From NCBI RefSeq assembly GCF_000151315.2, contig NW_011887292.1, positions 2,395,181 to 2,459,180 on the forward strand: a DNA stretch of 64,000 nucleotides. Direction: 5' to 3'. The DNA comes from Capsaspora owczarzaki ATCC 30864. Taxonomy: Eukaryota; Opisthokonta; Filasterea. The notes beneath the pieces were generated by a model. It was not told where the DNA came from and did no database searches. It was given only the letters and a program-made list of their open reading frames with translations. This document shows, in pieces, positions 37,852-48,900 of this stretch (positions are counted from its first letter, which is position 1; each line of letters starts with the position of its first letter). The position numbers were made by a program, and so were the translations under genes.

Positions 37852-38624
37852 TGGCGGCCTTTTTTTTTTTTTTGTATTTTTATTGTATTTTTGTATTCCC
37901 ACTGCTTTTTTGTTTGGGAACTTTGGACTGAGTCGACAATTGTCGCGCTTAACTTGAACTCGAGAATGCATGCTACATGCTATTGAGATTCCTAGAGCTT
38001 GATTGAGTCTACGTCGCTCAGAACGGCCGTTTGCTTTGTTTGTCTGTTTTTGTCTGTTTTTATTGTTCCCATGCCTCCTCGAGCCGCCGTTGCACGCGAA
38101 TGCCACTCACCACTGTTCCCATTCTCTTGTAGTCCAATAAATCCAGACCTCGATTATTCGCACACAGTCTCGGCTCATTCGTGCTTTTTGTTTTTGAGCA
38201 GAGGTAAGAAAGCGACCGAACGCAGAGCCTGCTTTTATTTTTTTTTATTTTTTTTTTTTTTTGAATCGTCGTTCGTTTCGGCCTTCGCGTCTGTGTTGCT
38301 GGCGCTGGTTCTGTCGGCGCGCCAGAATCATCTTGACACCTTTGAATTCAAGCCTCCCTGTCCCCGAATACTGAGGGGCACACCACGGCTCAGCCACGGC
38401 CGAACAAACCGAAGCCCTTGTCATCGTTTCGCTTCGGCCTCTCGCCCTCCGCCACCGCGCAGCCGCATCTCATCAACTACCGCCACTTTGCTCTGCTGAT
38501 TACCTTGGATGCTCTGTGCTGTTCACCCCCCCCCCCGGCCTTCTCACTGACCTTCATGTCCCTTTGTTCTTTTTTTTTTTTTTTTTTTTTTTTTCTCTCT
38601 TTGTTCCATTCAGTTCGCTGCCAC
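37852..38624. promoter_or_regulatory. Divergent region CAMTA / Vti1 with a likely 5'-leader intron
   Basis: A 773-base head-to-head spacer. Near the Vti1 side, a T25 run (38570-38594) plus CTCTCTTTGTTCCATTCAG gives a strong polypyrimidine tract ending in CAG at 38611-38613, 11 bases before the Vti1 ATG. That looks like the 3' end of an intron in the Vti1 leader, although its donor was not identified. An upstream C run is at 38526-38536. Confidence 0.5.
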
Positions 38625-39662
38625 ATGACGGACTCGTTCACGCAGTTCGAGCGCGAGTTCGGCACCCTCACTGCCGACCTCATCCGACGCATCTCATCAG
38701 AGATCCCCAACGCCACAGGCGATGTTCGGCGTGGACTCATCCGCCGCGCCCAACAAGAGCTCCGCGAAGTCCAAGAATTGGTAAAGGAATCACAAAAAAA
38801 AAAAAAAAAAAAAAAAAACCTGCTTTCTTTTGAGCGTCCATTACTAAAGTCCAGGTCTGAAGCCGCTGATCGAGCCCAAGCGCTTGTTTTTGGGCCTTCA
38901 AATCCTGGACGGGATTGGCAGCTCCCATTATTTGCAAATCACTTTGACTGATCTTGTGTTTCCAACTTGTTCGTCGTTCGCCAGGTCACGTCGATGGACC
39001 TCGAGTTGCGCGAGATTGTCGCTTCAGAGCGCACAAAGTACAAGAATCGCGTGACGAGCTACAAGGCTGAGGCAGAGCGCATCGAACGCGATTTGCGCAA
39101 GGCAGAAATCTCGGTCGACGGCGGCATGGCTGCGCGCGACGAGCTGCTCCGACACGACGAACTCACAACCTCGCTCGATCAGCGCCAGGCGTACGCCAGC
39201 TCCACACAGCGCATCTCCCGAACGAGCGAGAAGCTTGTGGAAGGCCAGCGCATGCTTCAGGAAACGACAGAAATGGGCGCCAACGTCATGGTCGAACTCG
39301 ATCGCCAAGGCAAGGTCATTGAGGGTGCTTCCAACAAGGTGCACGATGTCGATAGCTCGCTTGCCCGCAGCATGCGGCTGCTCAAGTCAATGTCAAGAAG
39401 GTACAGGAGGAAATTCATGAAGGATGTGATTTGCTTTTTTTTTCTGGATTGCGTCTGTGGTTTGGTGCAGGCCAGCAGCTCTCTGTCTCTTTGCGATTCG
39501 AGATGATTGACCTTTTGCACGACTTGCTGTTGTCTCGTGTACACGTTTCACGTTGGCAGGTTGGTGCAAAACAAGGTCCTCCTGTTTGGCATCATTTTTG
39601 TCCTGATTGGCATCATCTTTTTGGCCTTGTTCTTCAAGTTCTTCTATAACAGCGACAGTTAA
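38625..39662 (+). CDS. Vti1-type Q-SNARE
   Basis: Three exons join in frame: 38625-38780, 38985-39400 and 39560-39662 (224 residues, normal for Vti1). The N-terminal three-helix region begins FEREFGTLTADLIRRISSEI. The SNARE heptad region runs from about residue 130 to 190, with the central-layer glutamine in LQETTEMGANVMVELDRQGK-like context. It ends MSRRLVQNKVLLFG, where the C-terminal tail anchor starts (FGIIFVLIGIIFLALFF). Vti1 supplies the Qb helix in SNARE complexes for Golgi, endosomal and vacuolar or lysosomal fusion. Assignment to Vti1 rather than another Qb SNARE rests on the N-terminal helices, the SLARSMRLLKSMSRR ending and overall length. Intron 1 includes an A24 run on the sense strand. 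Confidence 0.88.
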
Positions 39663-39968
39663 ACGCCAATCAAACCCGCGTTAGCAGTTGTTGGCAATTG
39701 ACACCCATTTTGTTTGTTTTGGTTTTTTTGTTTTCCTTGTTTCCTTGGGGTTTTGGTCTTGTTGTTGGTTTGCCTTTTTTTGGTTGTTTGTTTGTTTGTT
39801 TGTTTATTGTGTGCGTTTTAATTTTTTAAATGGTTCTTTTGACTTTTGCATTTATTTGGCAGCTGGATTTTACAGTAGTGTCTGGAACACGACATGTGTT
39901 TGAACACGAAACAATCGCCTGTTATTATTGCATTCAAGATCGAGCGTCTTCCAAACCCCCCCCCCAGA
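39663..39968. other. Convergent 3' flanks of Vti1 and WBP2 genes
   Basis: A 306-base T/G-rich spacer with TTTG repeats (39783-39810). It contains no gene and should hold both polyadenylation regions. Confidence 0.5.
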
Positions 39969-41503
39969 TCAAGCTTGGTACGGAGGAGGCAAGTCGTCGG
40001 GTCGTATTTGCGACGCAGCAGAAGGCGTGGGTGCGGCATGCGCTGGCGCAGGCGGGACGGGCTGCTGCTGCGGCTGTTGGTTGGTGGTAGGGTAGGGTAG
40101 ATGCTGTGCAGGGTATGGCAGAGGTGGTTGCTGTGGATGCTGTTGCTGCGGGTAGGACGCAGGATAGGGTGGATAGGGTTGGTACGGTTGTGGTTGGGAC
40201 TGATACGGGTGAGGGTGTGCGCCGTACACTCGTTGTTGCTCGGTTTGATACTGCGGAACGCCGGCCTCGACAGCCTTCTGGTTTGGAGTCGGAGGCGGTG
40301 CAGATGGCCCACCCGCTGGCTGGTGCACTCCACTTTGAGATGAGGAGGAGGAGGAGGGAGGCGGTCGGGAAGTGGCTTGCACCGGACGAGTGTTCATTCC
40401 CATGCGCATCCCCAACCCTATGCCAGGGCCCAAACCCATGCCCATGCCAGCGGCTCCCACGGGCGCACCGGCAGCGCGCAGACCGGGGCCAATACCACCG
40501 CCATGAAGAGATGCGGCCGCATAGTACGATGGCGGGCCACCCGGACCTGGTGCTCGCTCGCGAGTGGTGGTTCTGGCCACAGCCAGGAAACGGGTCGCAA
40601 AATCAGTCGCTCCGCCCTCCTTGAAGTAAATTTTGAACTCGACCTTTCCGGACAGACCACCTGTTTGAGATGGAAACGAAAAAAAAAACCGTAAGTCAGA
40701 CGCATTCATTGTTGTCGCAATCCATTCGTTGGCTCTAAACCGACGCTCCAAGGGCTCCGGGGTGTGCACAATTCATGCACAAAGATGGTCTTAGACACTG
40801 CAGCATTGCAGAATTGGGAACAGCACTGTACCTTCGGGAAGCGGGTTGACAAACCCGGCAAAGAAATTGGCACCAAAGATTGGCTGCTTTAGCGTCGCGT
40901 CATAGATGTGCGGCAGAGGCAGCACGAACGACTCAAAGTTGTGCACGACTGGTTGATTCAAAAAGACAATCTAGAGGTTCAAGATTCAAGGGAGAAGCGG
41001 GGGTGAGTGCAGGGACGGATTCGGTGGCAAAAATGTGACTGGCCATGAAACAAAAAGCAAGACTCTCTGTCTCTCACCCGGAAGTTTGACAAGAAGATGT
41101 GACCCTTGCCATTGTACCCTACGGTCGTATTGGAGCCTGCGGGTGCCCCTTGGCTTGAGCCGCCCGGACTTCCAGTGACGGAGAACTCGATTCCGCCGCG
41201 ATCAAACGCGAATCTACAGCGGCCATCGCAGCCAAGCCAAAGCAGGATGGCAAGTGAGTAACAAAGCAACTACCACGGAGGCCTTCCTTTTGGAACTCGG
41301 AAACGTGGGGAGTAAGGAGGGGGGGGGGAGACGGCCCGATGCACGTCATCAACGCTCGATGCTGGTCGCCGCCAGCTCTGCAGGCCACCATCAAGTGGCA
41401 TTTGGGAGAGTCGCTGCAGCAAAACAACAGCAAATCCCACATACTGCTCGCCTGGAAGCGTGACGATGCCTCCATTTTGAAGGAAGGCTGCATTCAACGC
41501 CAT
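39969..41503 (-). CDS. WBP2: WW-domain-binding protein 2 (GRAM domain, PPxY tail)
   Basis: Four exons join in frame: 41503-41445, 41213-41078, 40970-40832 and 40660-39969 (341 residues). The start MALNAAFLQNGGIV matches the MALN opening of animal WBP2. The GRAM/PH-like domain holds GHIFLSNFR, IVFLNQPVV and the hallmark LKQPIFGANFFAG segment, then VEFKIYFKEGGATDFATRFL. The rest is a Pro/Gln/Tyr-rich tail ending DDLPPPYQA, with a PPxY motif that binds WW domains of YAP, Nedd4 and similar proteins. WBP2 acts as a coactivator and adaptor downstream of WW-domain proteins. Exon 1 ends at the consensus GTATGT donor (phase 2), preferred over a nearby GTGGGA. The protein is longer than human WBP2 because of the expanded tail. 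The gene is divergent from the MEGF8-like gene. Confidence 0.93.
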
Positions 41504-42019
41504 TAGAGTGAACGAAAACAAAGACTGATGGAACGAGGAAACTTTTTCGGGTTGAGGTCACTCTCAGCCATCTTCTCCAACCCCGTGTGCTCGAAAGTGG
41601 AAGTACAAAGAGCTCGAATCTGGAGTGGCGAGGTTTCAACGCCTGAGAGCAGTCCATTTGTTAGGTTTGAGGTTTCGCAGCAACATCTCGACGAACACTC
41701 AAAGTTAGATCGGTCGATCCTCAACACGACCTCTCAAACTTTGAGCAACCCCTGCTTTCGGCGTGGCCCCAAATATACATAGGGACAGCGGGGGGGGGGA
41801 GCGGCTGCTCGAACTCGGATTGAGATTTTGTTACTAGCACTGTGCGTGTCATTTCCACGTCTATTTTGCACTGCACTGCATTCGATGAGCATGAGTTTTC
41901 GGAATTGTTTGAAGCCTGGTTTGATCAGTCCATCCGTGTGCACGTTGGTCCAGATTTGTTCCATCATCTGCCGATCTTTTTCTCATGCTCGGGACTGTGT
42001 GGTGATCATCATTCTTTTT

Positions 42020-42053
<34 letters not shown>

Positions 42054-42947
42054 TCTTGTAAATTTTTTTTTTTTTTTTCGAGTAAGGATTTTTTTTTTTT
42101 TTTGTTGAATAATCGCAGTCCGTTCGCTCGCTGCTCCATTGCATTGCGGCTGCTCTCCCAGCCATGTTCCAATGCACACGGGCATGTTTGCATGTGCTCT
42201 ACCAGTTCCCCCTCGTTCTCGCCTTTTGGGCCCCCTTTCGTCCGCTGTGCTGCTTTTTCACATGAAAAGTGTTTGTGCGAGCTGCCCCTTTCGGCCCCTT
42301 TCTCCAGCATGGTGGACCACGCCACTCTGTCTGTCATTCTCTGTCTGTCTCTTCGCTCGCCCTCGTTTGTCCCTCCCCCCTCCCCGCCGCTTCGTCCTTT
42401 GTCGTCGGCTGCGGTCGCCGATCCTTTTTTTTTTTGTTTCCTTTTATTCTTTTACCTTTTGAAGACGTGTTCCCCGACTGGGCTCGCCTTCCCACGGCAA
42501 GCGACAAGGGGAGAAGAGGGAAGAAGTGGCAAGATGGAAGAGAGAGAGAGAGAGAGAGCGAGGGGGGTGGGAGCAAGCGTTACGCTTTCGATTGGCGGAT
42601 TTGGGCTGTCCCAGCGCTCGCCTTGCCCCAAACAGTGATCTGTTAGCGAAAACCCGCTCTCGGTTCCAAAAACGCACTCATCATTGTTCAACTCGTCGAT
42701 TGTGCGGCATGATTTTGCGTTTGGGTGGCGCGGTGATGGGCTTCAAGCTCTCGTTGCTTTGCAATTTCGCTCACTTGAATGTCTGCATCTCTTCCATCTC
42801 TCCCTCCTTTCTAGAGTTTGCGCCGCCAAGCAAGAGGAGTCAAGACACAAGAAGGGGCGGCTCTATTATACCCGATTCGGGTTTTTTTTGTTTGTTGTCG
42901 TGAGGAATCGGTGGTGCATGAATCTACTACGTTTATACCGCACAACC
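41504..42947. promoter_or_regulatory. Divergent region WBP2 / MEGF8-like
   Basis: A 1.4-kb head-to-head spacer. It holds several T runs between 42015 and 42102, a pyrimidine-rich segment to 42470 and a (GA)n repeat at about 42537-42559. No coding pattern is seen. The MEGF8-like frame is open upstream of the chosen ATG to about 42684, but those residues are not protein-like. Confidence 0.5.
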
Positions 42948-45900
42948 ATGTCGCGGTCTCTGCCACCGTGCACCGGTGCCCGTCCCTCCTCCACAACGTC
43001 GCGGAACATGCCAGCAGCAAACACAGCTGGGACAAGTCGAAGACAAAAACGCTTGGCACCTCCGCAGCACCTCTTTCGAAGCTGCTCGGCAATGCTTGCT
43101 TTGGCTCTGCTCCTCCTCCTCGCCCTTATCTCGCCAAGCGCTGCAGCTGACTGTAGCGGCCAGCGTGTCCTGATTGCAAATTCCACGTCTGGCACGTTCA
43201 CACCCAGCGACAGCGGATACCCAGCATTCACAACATGCCAGTGGCTCATTGAGGCGCCAGCACTGGCCAACGGCGGCACGCCGCTGCCCATCTTGCTCGA
43301 ATTCTTGACGTTCGACACGGAATGCGCGTATGACTTTGTCGACGTTTACGATGGAGTCAACAGTACGTCGCCCAAACTCGGCGCATTAAACGGGCAGATT
43401 GCGGTTGCACCCTTGGTCGCACGGTCGGGGCACATGCTTGTTGTGCTCATTTCAGACATTAACTACGTGACGGCGGGCTTTACTGCTCGCTACTCGATCA
43501 ACCCATGTCCTGCAAACTGCAGCGACCGCGGCATCTGCCAGGCCAACGGGCACTGCGCATGCAATCCCGGCTTTGCCGACCAAGGCTGCCAAACCGAGCT
43601 CTGCCCCAACAATTGCGCCGCTGCGCTCGGGCAAGGGCAGTGCGACCTGGCAACTGTCCACGGCTGTGTGTGTAACGCAGGGTATGGCGGACTGGACTGC
43701 TCTCAGCCAGTGGATGACCTCAACGACGGGTGGACACTGCTGGTCGGTGGCGCCTCGTCGGGCAACACTGGAACAGAGCGCGGCTTCCACACTACCGTGT
43801 ACTCTCCACTCAACCACACGATTTTCGTCTATGGCGGTTACTCTCAGGAAGACCAGCTGCTCGGCAATGTCGTTGCGTACAACTTGGTCACACGCGCGCG
43901 GCCGCGAGAACTCACTTTTACCGCCCACGTTCCGTCGCCGCGCTATTCTCACTCGGCCATCCTCACGCCCGACAACCTGATGGTTGTTTACGGCGGCATT
44001 ACGCTCGACCAGCACATCTCGGACGAAGTGTGGGTGCTCAGTCTCAATCGCAGCGTGTGGGAGCAGCGCATTCCTGCCGTGGGAGGGATTTCCCCGCCGC
44101 CACTGACGGGACACAGCGCCACCTACATTCCATCAAGCAACTCTATGGTTGTCATTGGTGGCAAAACCACGTTTGATCCCTTTCCAACGTCCATTTACGA
44201 GTACTCGATCGCTGCCAACCGGTGGTACCAACGCACACCGCGAGGATTCATTGCCGCCGGTGTGTACGGCCACTCGTCCGTCTACGTCGAGCATCTGCAC
44301 AGCATTTTCGTGTACGGCGGCATCCGTCCGCTCTCCTCGTCGTATTCCTACCGCCTAAACACGCTGTATGTGCTTCAAGTCGACCACATGCGATGGATTC
44401 AGCTCCTGCCGTCCAACCCCATCCGCGCCAGTGCATTCCACGGCGCTTGGTTGGGAAGGTCTGAACGTAGCATGTACATCCAGGGTGGCTACGTCATGTC
44501 GCACAATGAAAACGACAACCGATGCTTCACCAACGACCTCTTTGCTTTTGACTTTGACTCGAACCGCTTCCGCACGGTCGAAGACAACTCGGACGCGCCC
44601 ACGCGATACCTTCCAGGCCGACGCATGGGTCAGGGTGTTGTGACGGTTCGTGACTCCGTGTCGCCCGCCTTGGCTGCCGTTGACGCAGTCCTCGTCGGTG
44701 GGTTTGACGGCCAGGCTCTCTCGGATGCTGTCGCTTACCATGAAGAAACAAACCCCTGCCTCTCTGCCATGCAGCAAGCGTTGGCCTCCGGGGTCTCTGG
44801 AGACGTCGGCTCTGGCGCTGTCATGCAGCAATGCCAGAGCAATCCTTCCTGCGTTGCATGCTCCACGACTTTGGCATCCGGCTTTGTTCTTCCCAACATT
44901 ACTGCTCAAGATGTCGTTCTTTCGAGCTTGCTCAACTCCAGCCAAGTCACGACCGCCTGCATCCAGCTGACGGACATTGCGAGGTACAATTGCTCGATGG
45001 CGCTGCCGACCACCCTCACCCAAGGCCACGCCTCGCAATCGTTCTGCGAGGCCCTGCGTTTCTGCAGCGACTGCACCGTCTTTTCAGACTGCGGTTGGTG
45101 CGCAACGACCGCAACGTGCGTGAACGCCTCGTCCGTTCTCGGCTGTCCCGCGTCCCTGTCTGGTCAGGCACCCGCCCCGATTGTTGTCGGCCTTGCGGCC
45201 TGTGTCTCTTCGTCTGTGACGAACGGATCTGTCGCCCAAGAGCGGTGGTACAATGTCGGAGGCAGTTCGGTTCAGGACATGTCGGTGTTGAGCACCTACC
45301 CCGACTACCCAGACATTGTCACCGTCCGAAGCGTAGAACTTGCTGCGGATATGAACGGCGACGCATTCACGCAGGGCACGCGCGTCCGTGGCTTTCTTGT
45401 TCCGCCGGAAACGGGCAATTTCACATTTTTCATTGCCAGCTCCATGTCTTCTGTGCTTGGCTTGAGCACGGCTGCCGACTCGAACGACATGTCGCTCGTT
45501 GTGAACATTGCCAGTGTCAACTACTTTAGCCCATTTCGCGATTACACGGCTCAACCCAGTCAGCAATCGGCGCCAGTTTTCCTCGCTGCCAACCGACGAT
45601 ACCTCTTCACCATCATCAACAAGCAAAGCGGAGAGTGGGGCAATCACTTTTCGGTTGCTTGGTTGCTGCCGTCACAAAACGCGTTCGGAAACGCCACGTC
45701 GGCCGAAGCGTCGGTTGTTTCTGCGCAATTCCTCGTGCCATACTACTCGTCCACCTCGAACAGTACCGCAACGCGTGCCAACATGACGCTCGCGCTTGCT
45801 GGAGCGGTCAGCTGCAGCACGCACCCCAGCTGCAAAGGCTGCATTGCCGACGCCTCGTGTGCGTGGTGCAAGTCCACTGGTAGGTGCGCAGAGCGAATGA

Positions 45901-48900
45901 CTGGACTCCAAATGACCGCCTCCAACACGACGTCCGTGTGCCCACAAGACGCCCTGGAAGTGGACGACCAATCTTGTCCGCTGTGTGGCAACTATTTCAC
46001 TTGCCGTGGCTGTGTTTCGTCGAGCACCAGCTGCCAGTGGGCGTATGGAAGCTGCTACCCCTCGCAGTACGGAATTGACAGCTCGGCCACCGTCACCGCC
46101 CCTGCCTTCTGCCCCACGCCTTGTCGTAACTTTACATCCTGCGCCACTTGTGTCGGAAATGGCAATCCGGCAGCGTGCAACTGGTGCCCGGCGACCCAAA
46201 CGTGCGACGAAATTTCGAGCTTTGTTGCCGTGTTCACCGCTGGCCAGTGTGGCACGGGCTACGCCACCGACACGAGCATGTGCGTGGATTGTAGTAGGTT
46301 TGGCGATTGTCGCAGCTGTCTGGCCCAGGACACCTGCGGCTGGTGCTCAAACACAACCAACGGCCTTGGCGGCGTGTGCATGGGTGGAACACTGTCGGGT
46401 GCCACGGCCGAATGCGCCGCCAATCCATCACGCCAATGGTCTTGGTTTACCTGCCCAGACATTAACGAGTGCGCGCTGGGATTGAGCAACTGCGCCAGCA
46501 ACGCGACCTGCCAGAACACCCCGGACTCGTTCACATGCACGTGCAACCCCGGTTTTCTGGGCGACGGCGTCTCCTGTGCGCCAGATTGCTCTGCCGTCCC
46601 GTCCTCCAACAGCTCCGACCCAACACTCCGCCCCTCCTGTGGCGACATGGGAGTGTGTGTTGCACCAAACACGTGTGAATGTGATCCAGTGTGGACTGGT
46701 ACAGACTGCCGCACGAGCTGCAGCTGCAATGGTGTCCTGAATTGCACGGCGGCACTCAATTGCGTCGATATTGACGAGTGTGCCCAAGGGCTGGACGATT
46801 GCGATGTTCACGCCGACTGCGTCAATGTCCCTTCCACGTTTGAGTGCGTCTGCAAGGCCGGATACGCTGGGAACGGCACCTTTTGCGAGCCCGTCTGCCC
46901 TGGCGGCTGCAACGGCGGTGTCTGTAGCTCCCCGTCGAATTGCACCAACTGTCCGTTCGGGTACACTGGTGCCTCGTGTCAAGTCGCCTGTCAGTGCAAC
47001 GGACACAGCGACTGTCTCCCCGACGCGCCAAATGTTTGCTTGTCGTGCCAAAACCGCACCACAGGTCCATCCTGCAACCAGTGCATCCCAGGCTCGTACG
47101 GCACTCCCACTCAGCCGGCGGGATGTCAGGCCTGCGCATGCAACGGGCATGCAAACACTGTCATTGGCGAATGCAACAATGTGACTGGTGTTTGCTTCTG
47201 TCTGCCTCCGTACGAGGGTCCATCCTGCACAGCCTGCGCTTCCGGATTTTACTACTCGGCAACCAACAAGTTGTGTCTGGCGGCGTGCAGCGGTCGCAAA
47301 ACGTTGCGCTTCGACCAGGGTGCGATCGGTACGAACGGCGTGTACCCGCCAGATTCCGTCTGCAGCTGGCTCATTGTGGCGGAGCCTTCGGCTGTGTCCA
47401 ATGCATCCTATTTTGTTGCTTCGCGGCCCGAGCGAGCCAGGTTTGATGATGGTGATGATGATGATGATGATGGCATGGATACAGCTACGGCCTCCACGAC
47501 TTTGCGGTCTACAAACATCAACAAACAACAAAGTCAGTCAGTGAAGGCGTTTGTGGAGCGCGCGCCCTTCCTTGACAGCGATCACGGGCGCGAGATTGCG
47601 CGCCGCATTCTCGGGTCGGACTCTGAAGCAGCAGAAATCGTCTCTGAACAATCCCTCACGCCGCTGGCCATCACACTCGACTTTTACTCGTTTGGCAGCG
47701 AGTGTCTGTTTGACTACTTGTTTGTGTTTGATGGATCCTCGACAAGTGCTCCGCTCCTTGGCTCCTTTTCGGGCCTGGCAGTGATTCCCCCAATCATTGT
47801 CGCCCGCTCTGGCACAATGCTGGTTGTCATGTACAGCGACATTAACTACACTGTCGGTGGCTTCGAGGCCAAGTACGCCATTTCCGCATGTCCGAATGAC
47901 TGCTCTGGGCACGGCGATTGCACGGCATCGGTTGGAATCTGCACGTGCCACCCTGGGTTTGCGGGAGTCGCTTGTGAACGGCCCCTTTGTCCCAACAGTT
48001 GTCATCCAGAGCTCTCGTCCATGAACGCGTGCGATGTGTCGCGTGGAGTGTGTCGCTGCGCACCCCACCTGGGTGGCACCGACTGCAGTGTGAACGTGTC
48101 GAGCGCAAGCCCCGCGCTGACTTGGAGCACGCTCAGCCAAGACCAGGCAGTGATTGTCGGCCCTGCAACCAACGCTGCGCAAGCGAGCATCATTCTGCCG
48201 ACTGATTTTCCGCCCCGTGCCGGTCACACTGCCCAGTACGATGCCTCTCGCAACTCGGTCTTTGTTTTCGGCGGCTATGGCCAGCGCGACACGGTTCTCA
48301 ACGACTTGTGGCAGTTTGACGTGCGCTCGCGACGGTGGACTTTAGTCCAACCCGCAGACGCGTCGGCCGCCGTGCCGCGCGGCCGGCACTCTCACGCCAT
48401 GGTGCTTTCGCCCGAACGTGACTCGCTAATTGTGGTTGGTGGCTGGGCTTACGAGCCCTTCCAGCCAGTAGGCGATATCTGGGAGTTTCATCTCGGGACG
48501 CGCACCTGGAACCTGCTCCACGCTGGGTCGTTGGCCACCGATCTGCCGGTCGCCACGCTGCTTCCTGCCATTTCGGGCCACAGCGCCACCCTTGTCGACA
48601 GCACCATTTACATTCTCGGAGGCCGCACAGCGCAGACCAACTTTAACACGCGTGTCTTTGCCTTCAGCTTTGCGCTGGGTGCTGTTCGCGTCGTCAATAC
48701 TGTGGGTGTCAACGCGCTTGGCATGTACGGTCACACCGCCGTGTATTCTCCTGGAACAGACGAGATTATCGTGTTTGGAGGCATCCAGCTGCTCGACAAC
48801 AATCTCATCTACACGTCCAACTCGGCACGGCTCTACTCGTTTGTTGTTGGCAAGAAGGCCTGGCGCTCTTTGCCCGACCGCGTCTCTCCCGACGGCCTGA

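Noticed and set aside
42684-42947. Upstream extension of the MEGF8-like frame to 42684
   Set aside because: It begins at a non-ATG codon, its translation is not protein-like, and a signal peptide appears only further down. ATG 42948 (or 43092) is preferred.
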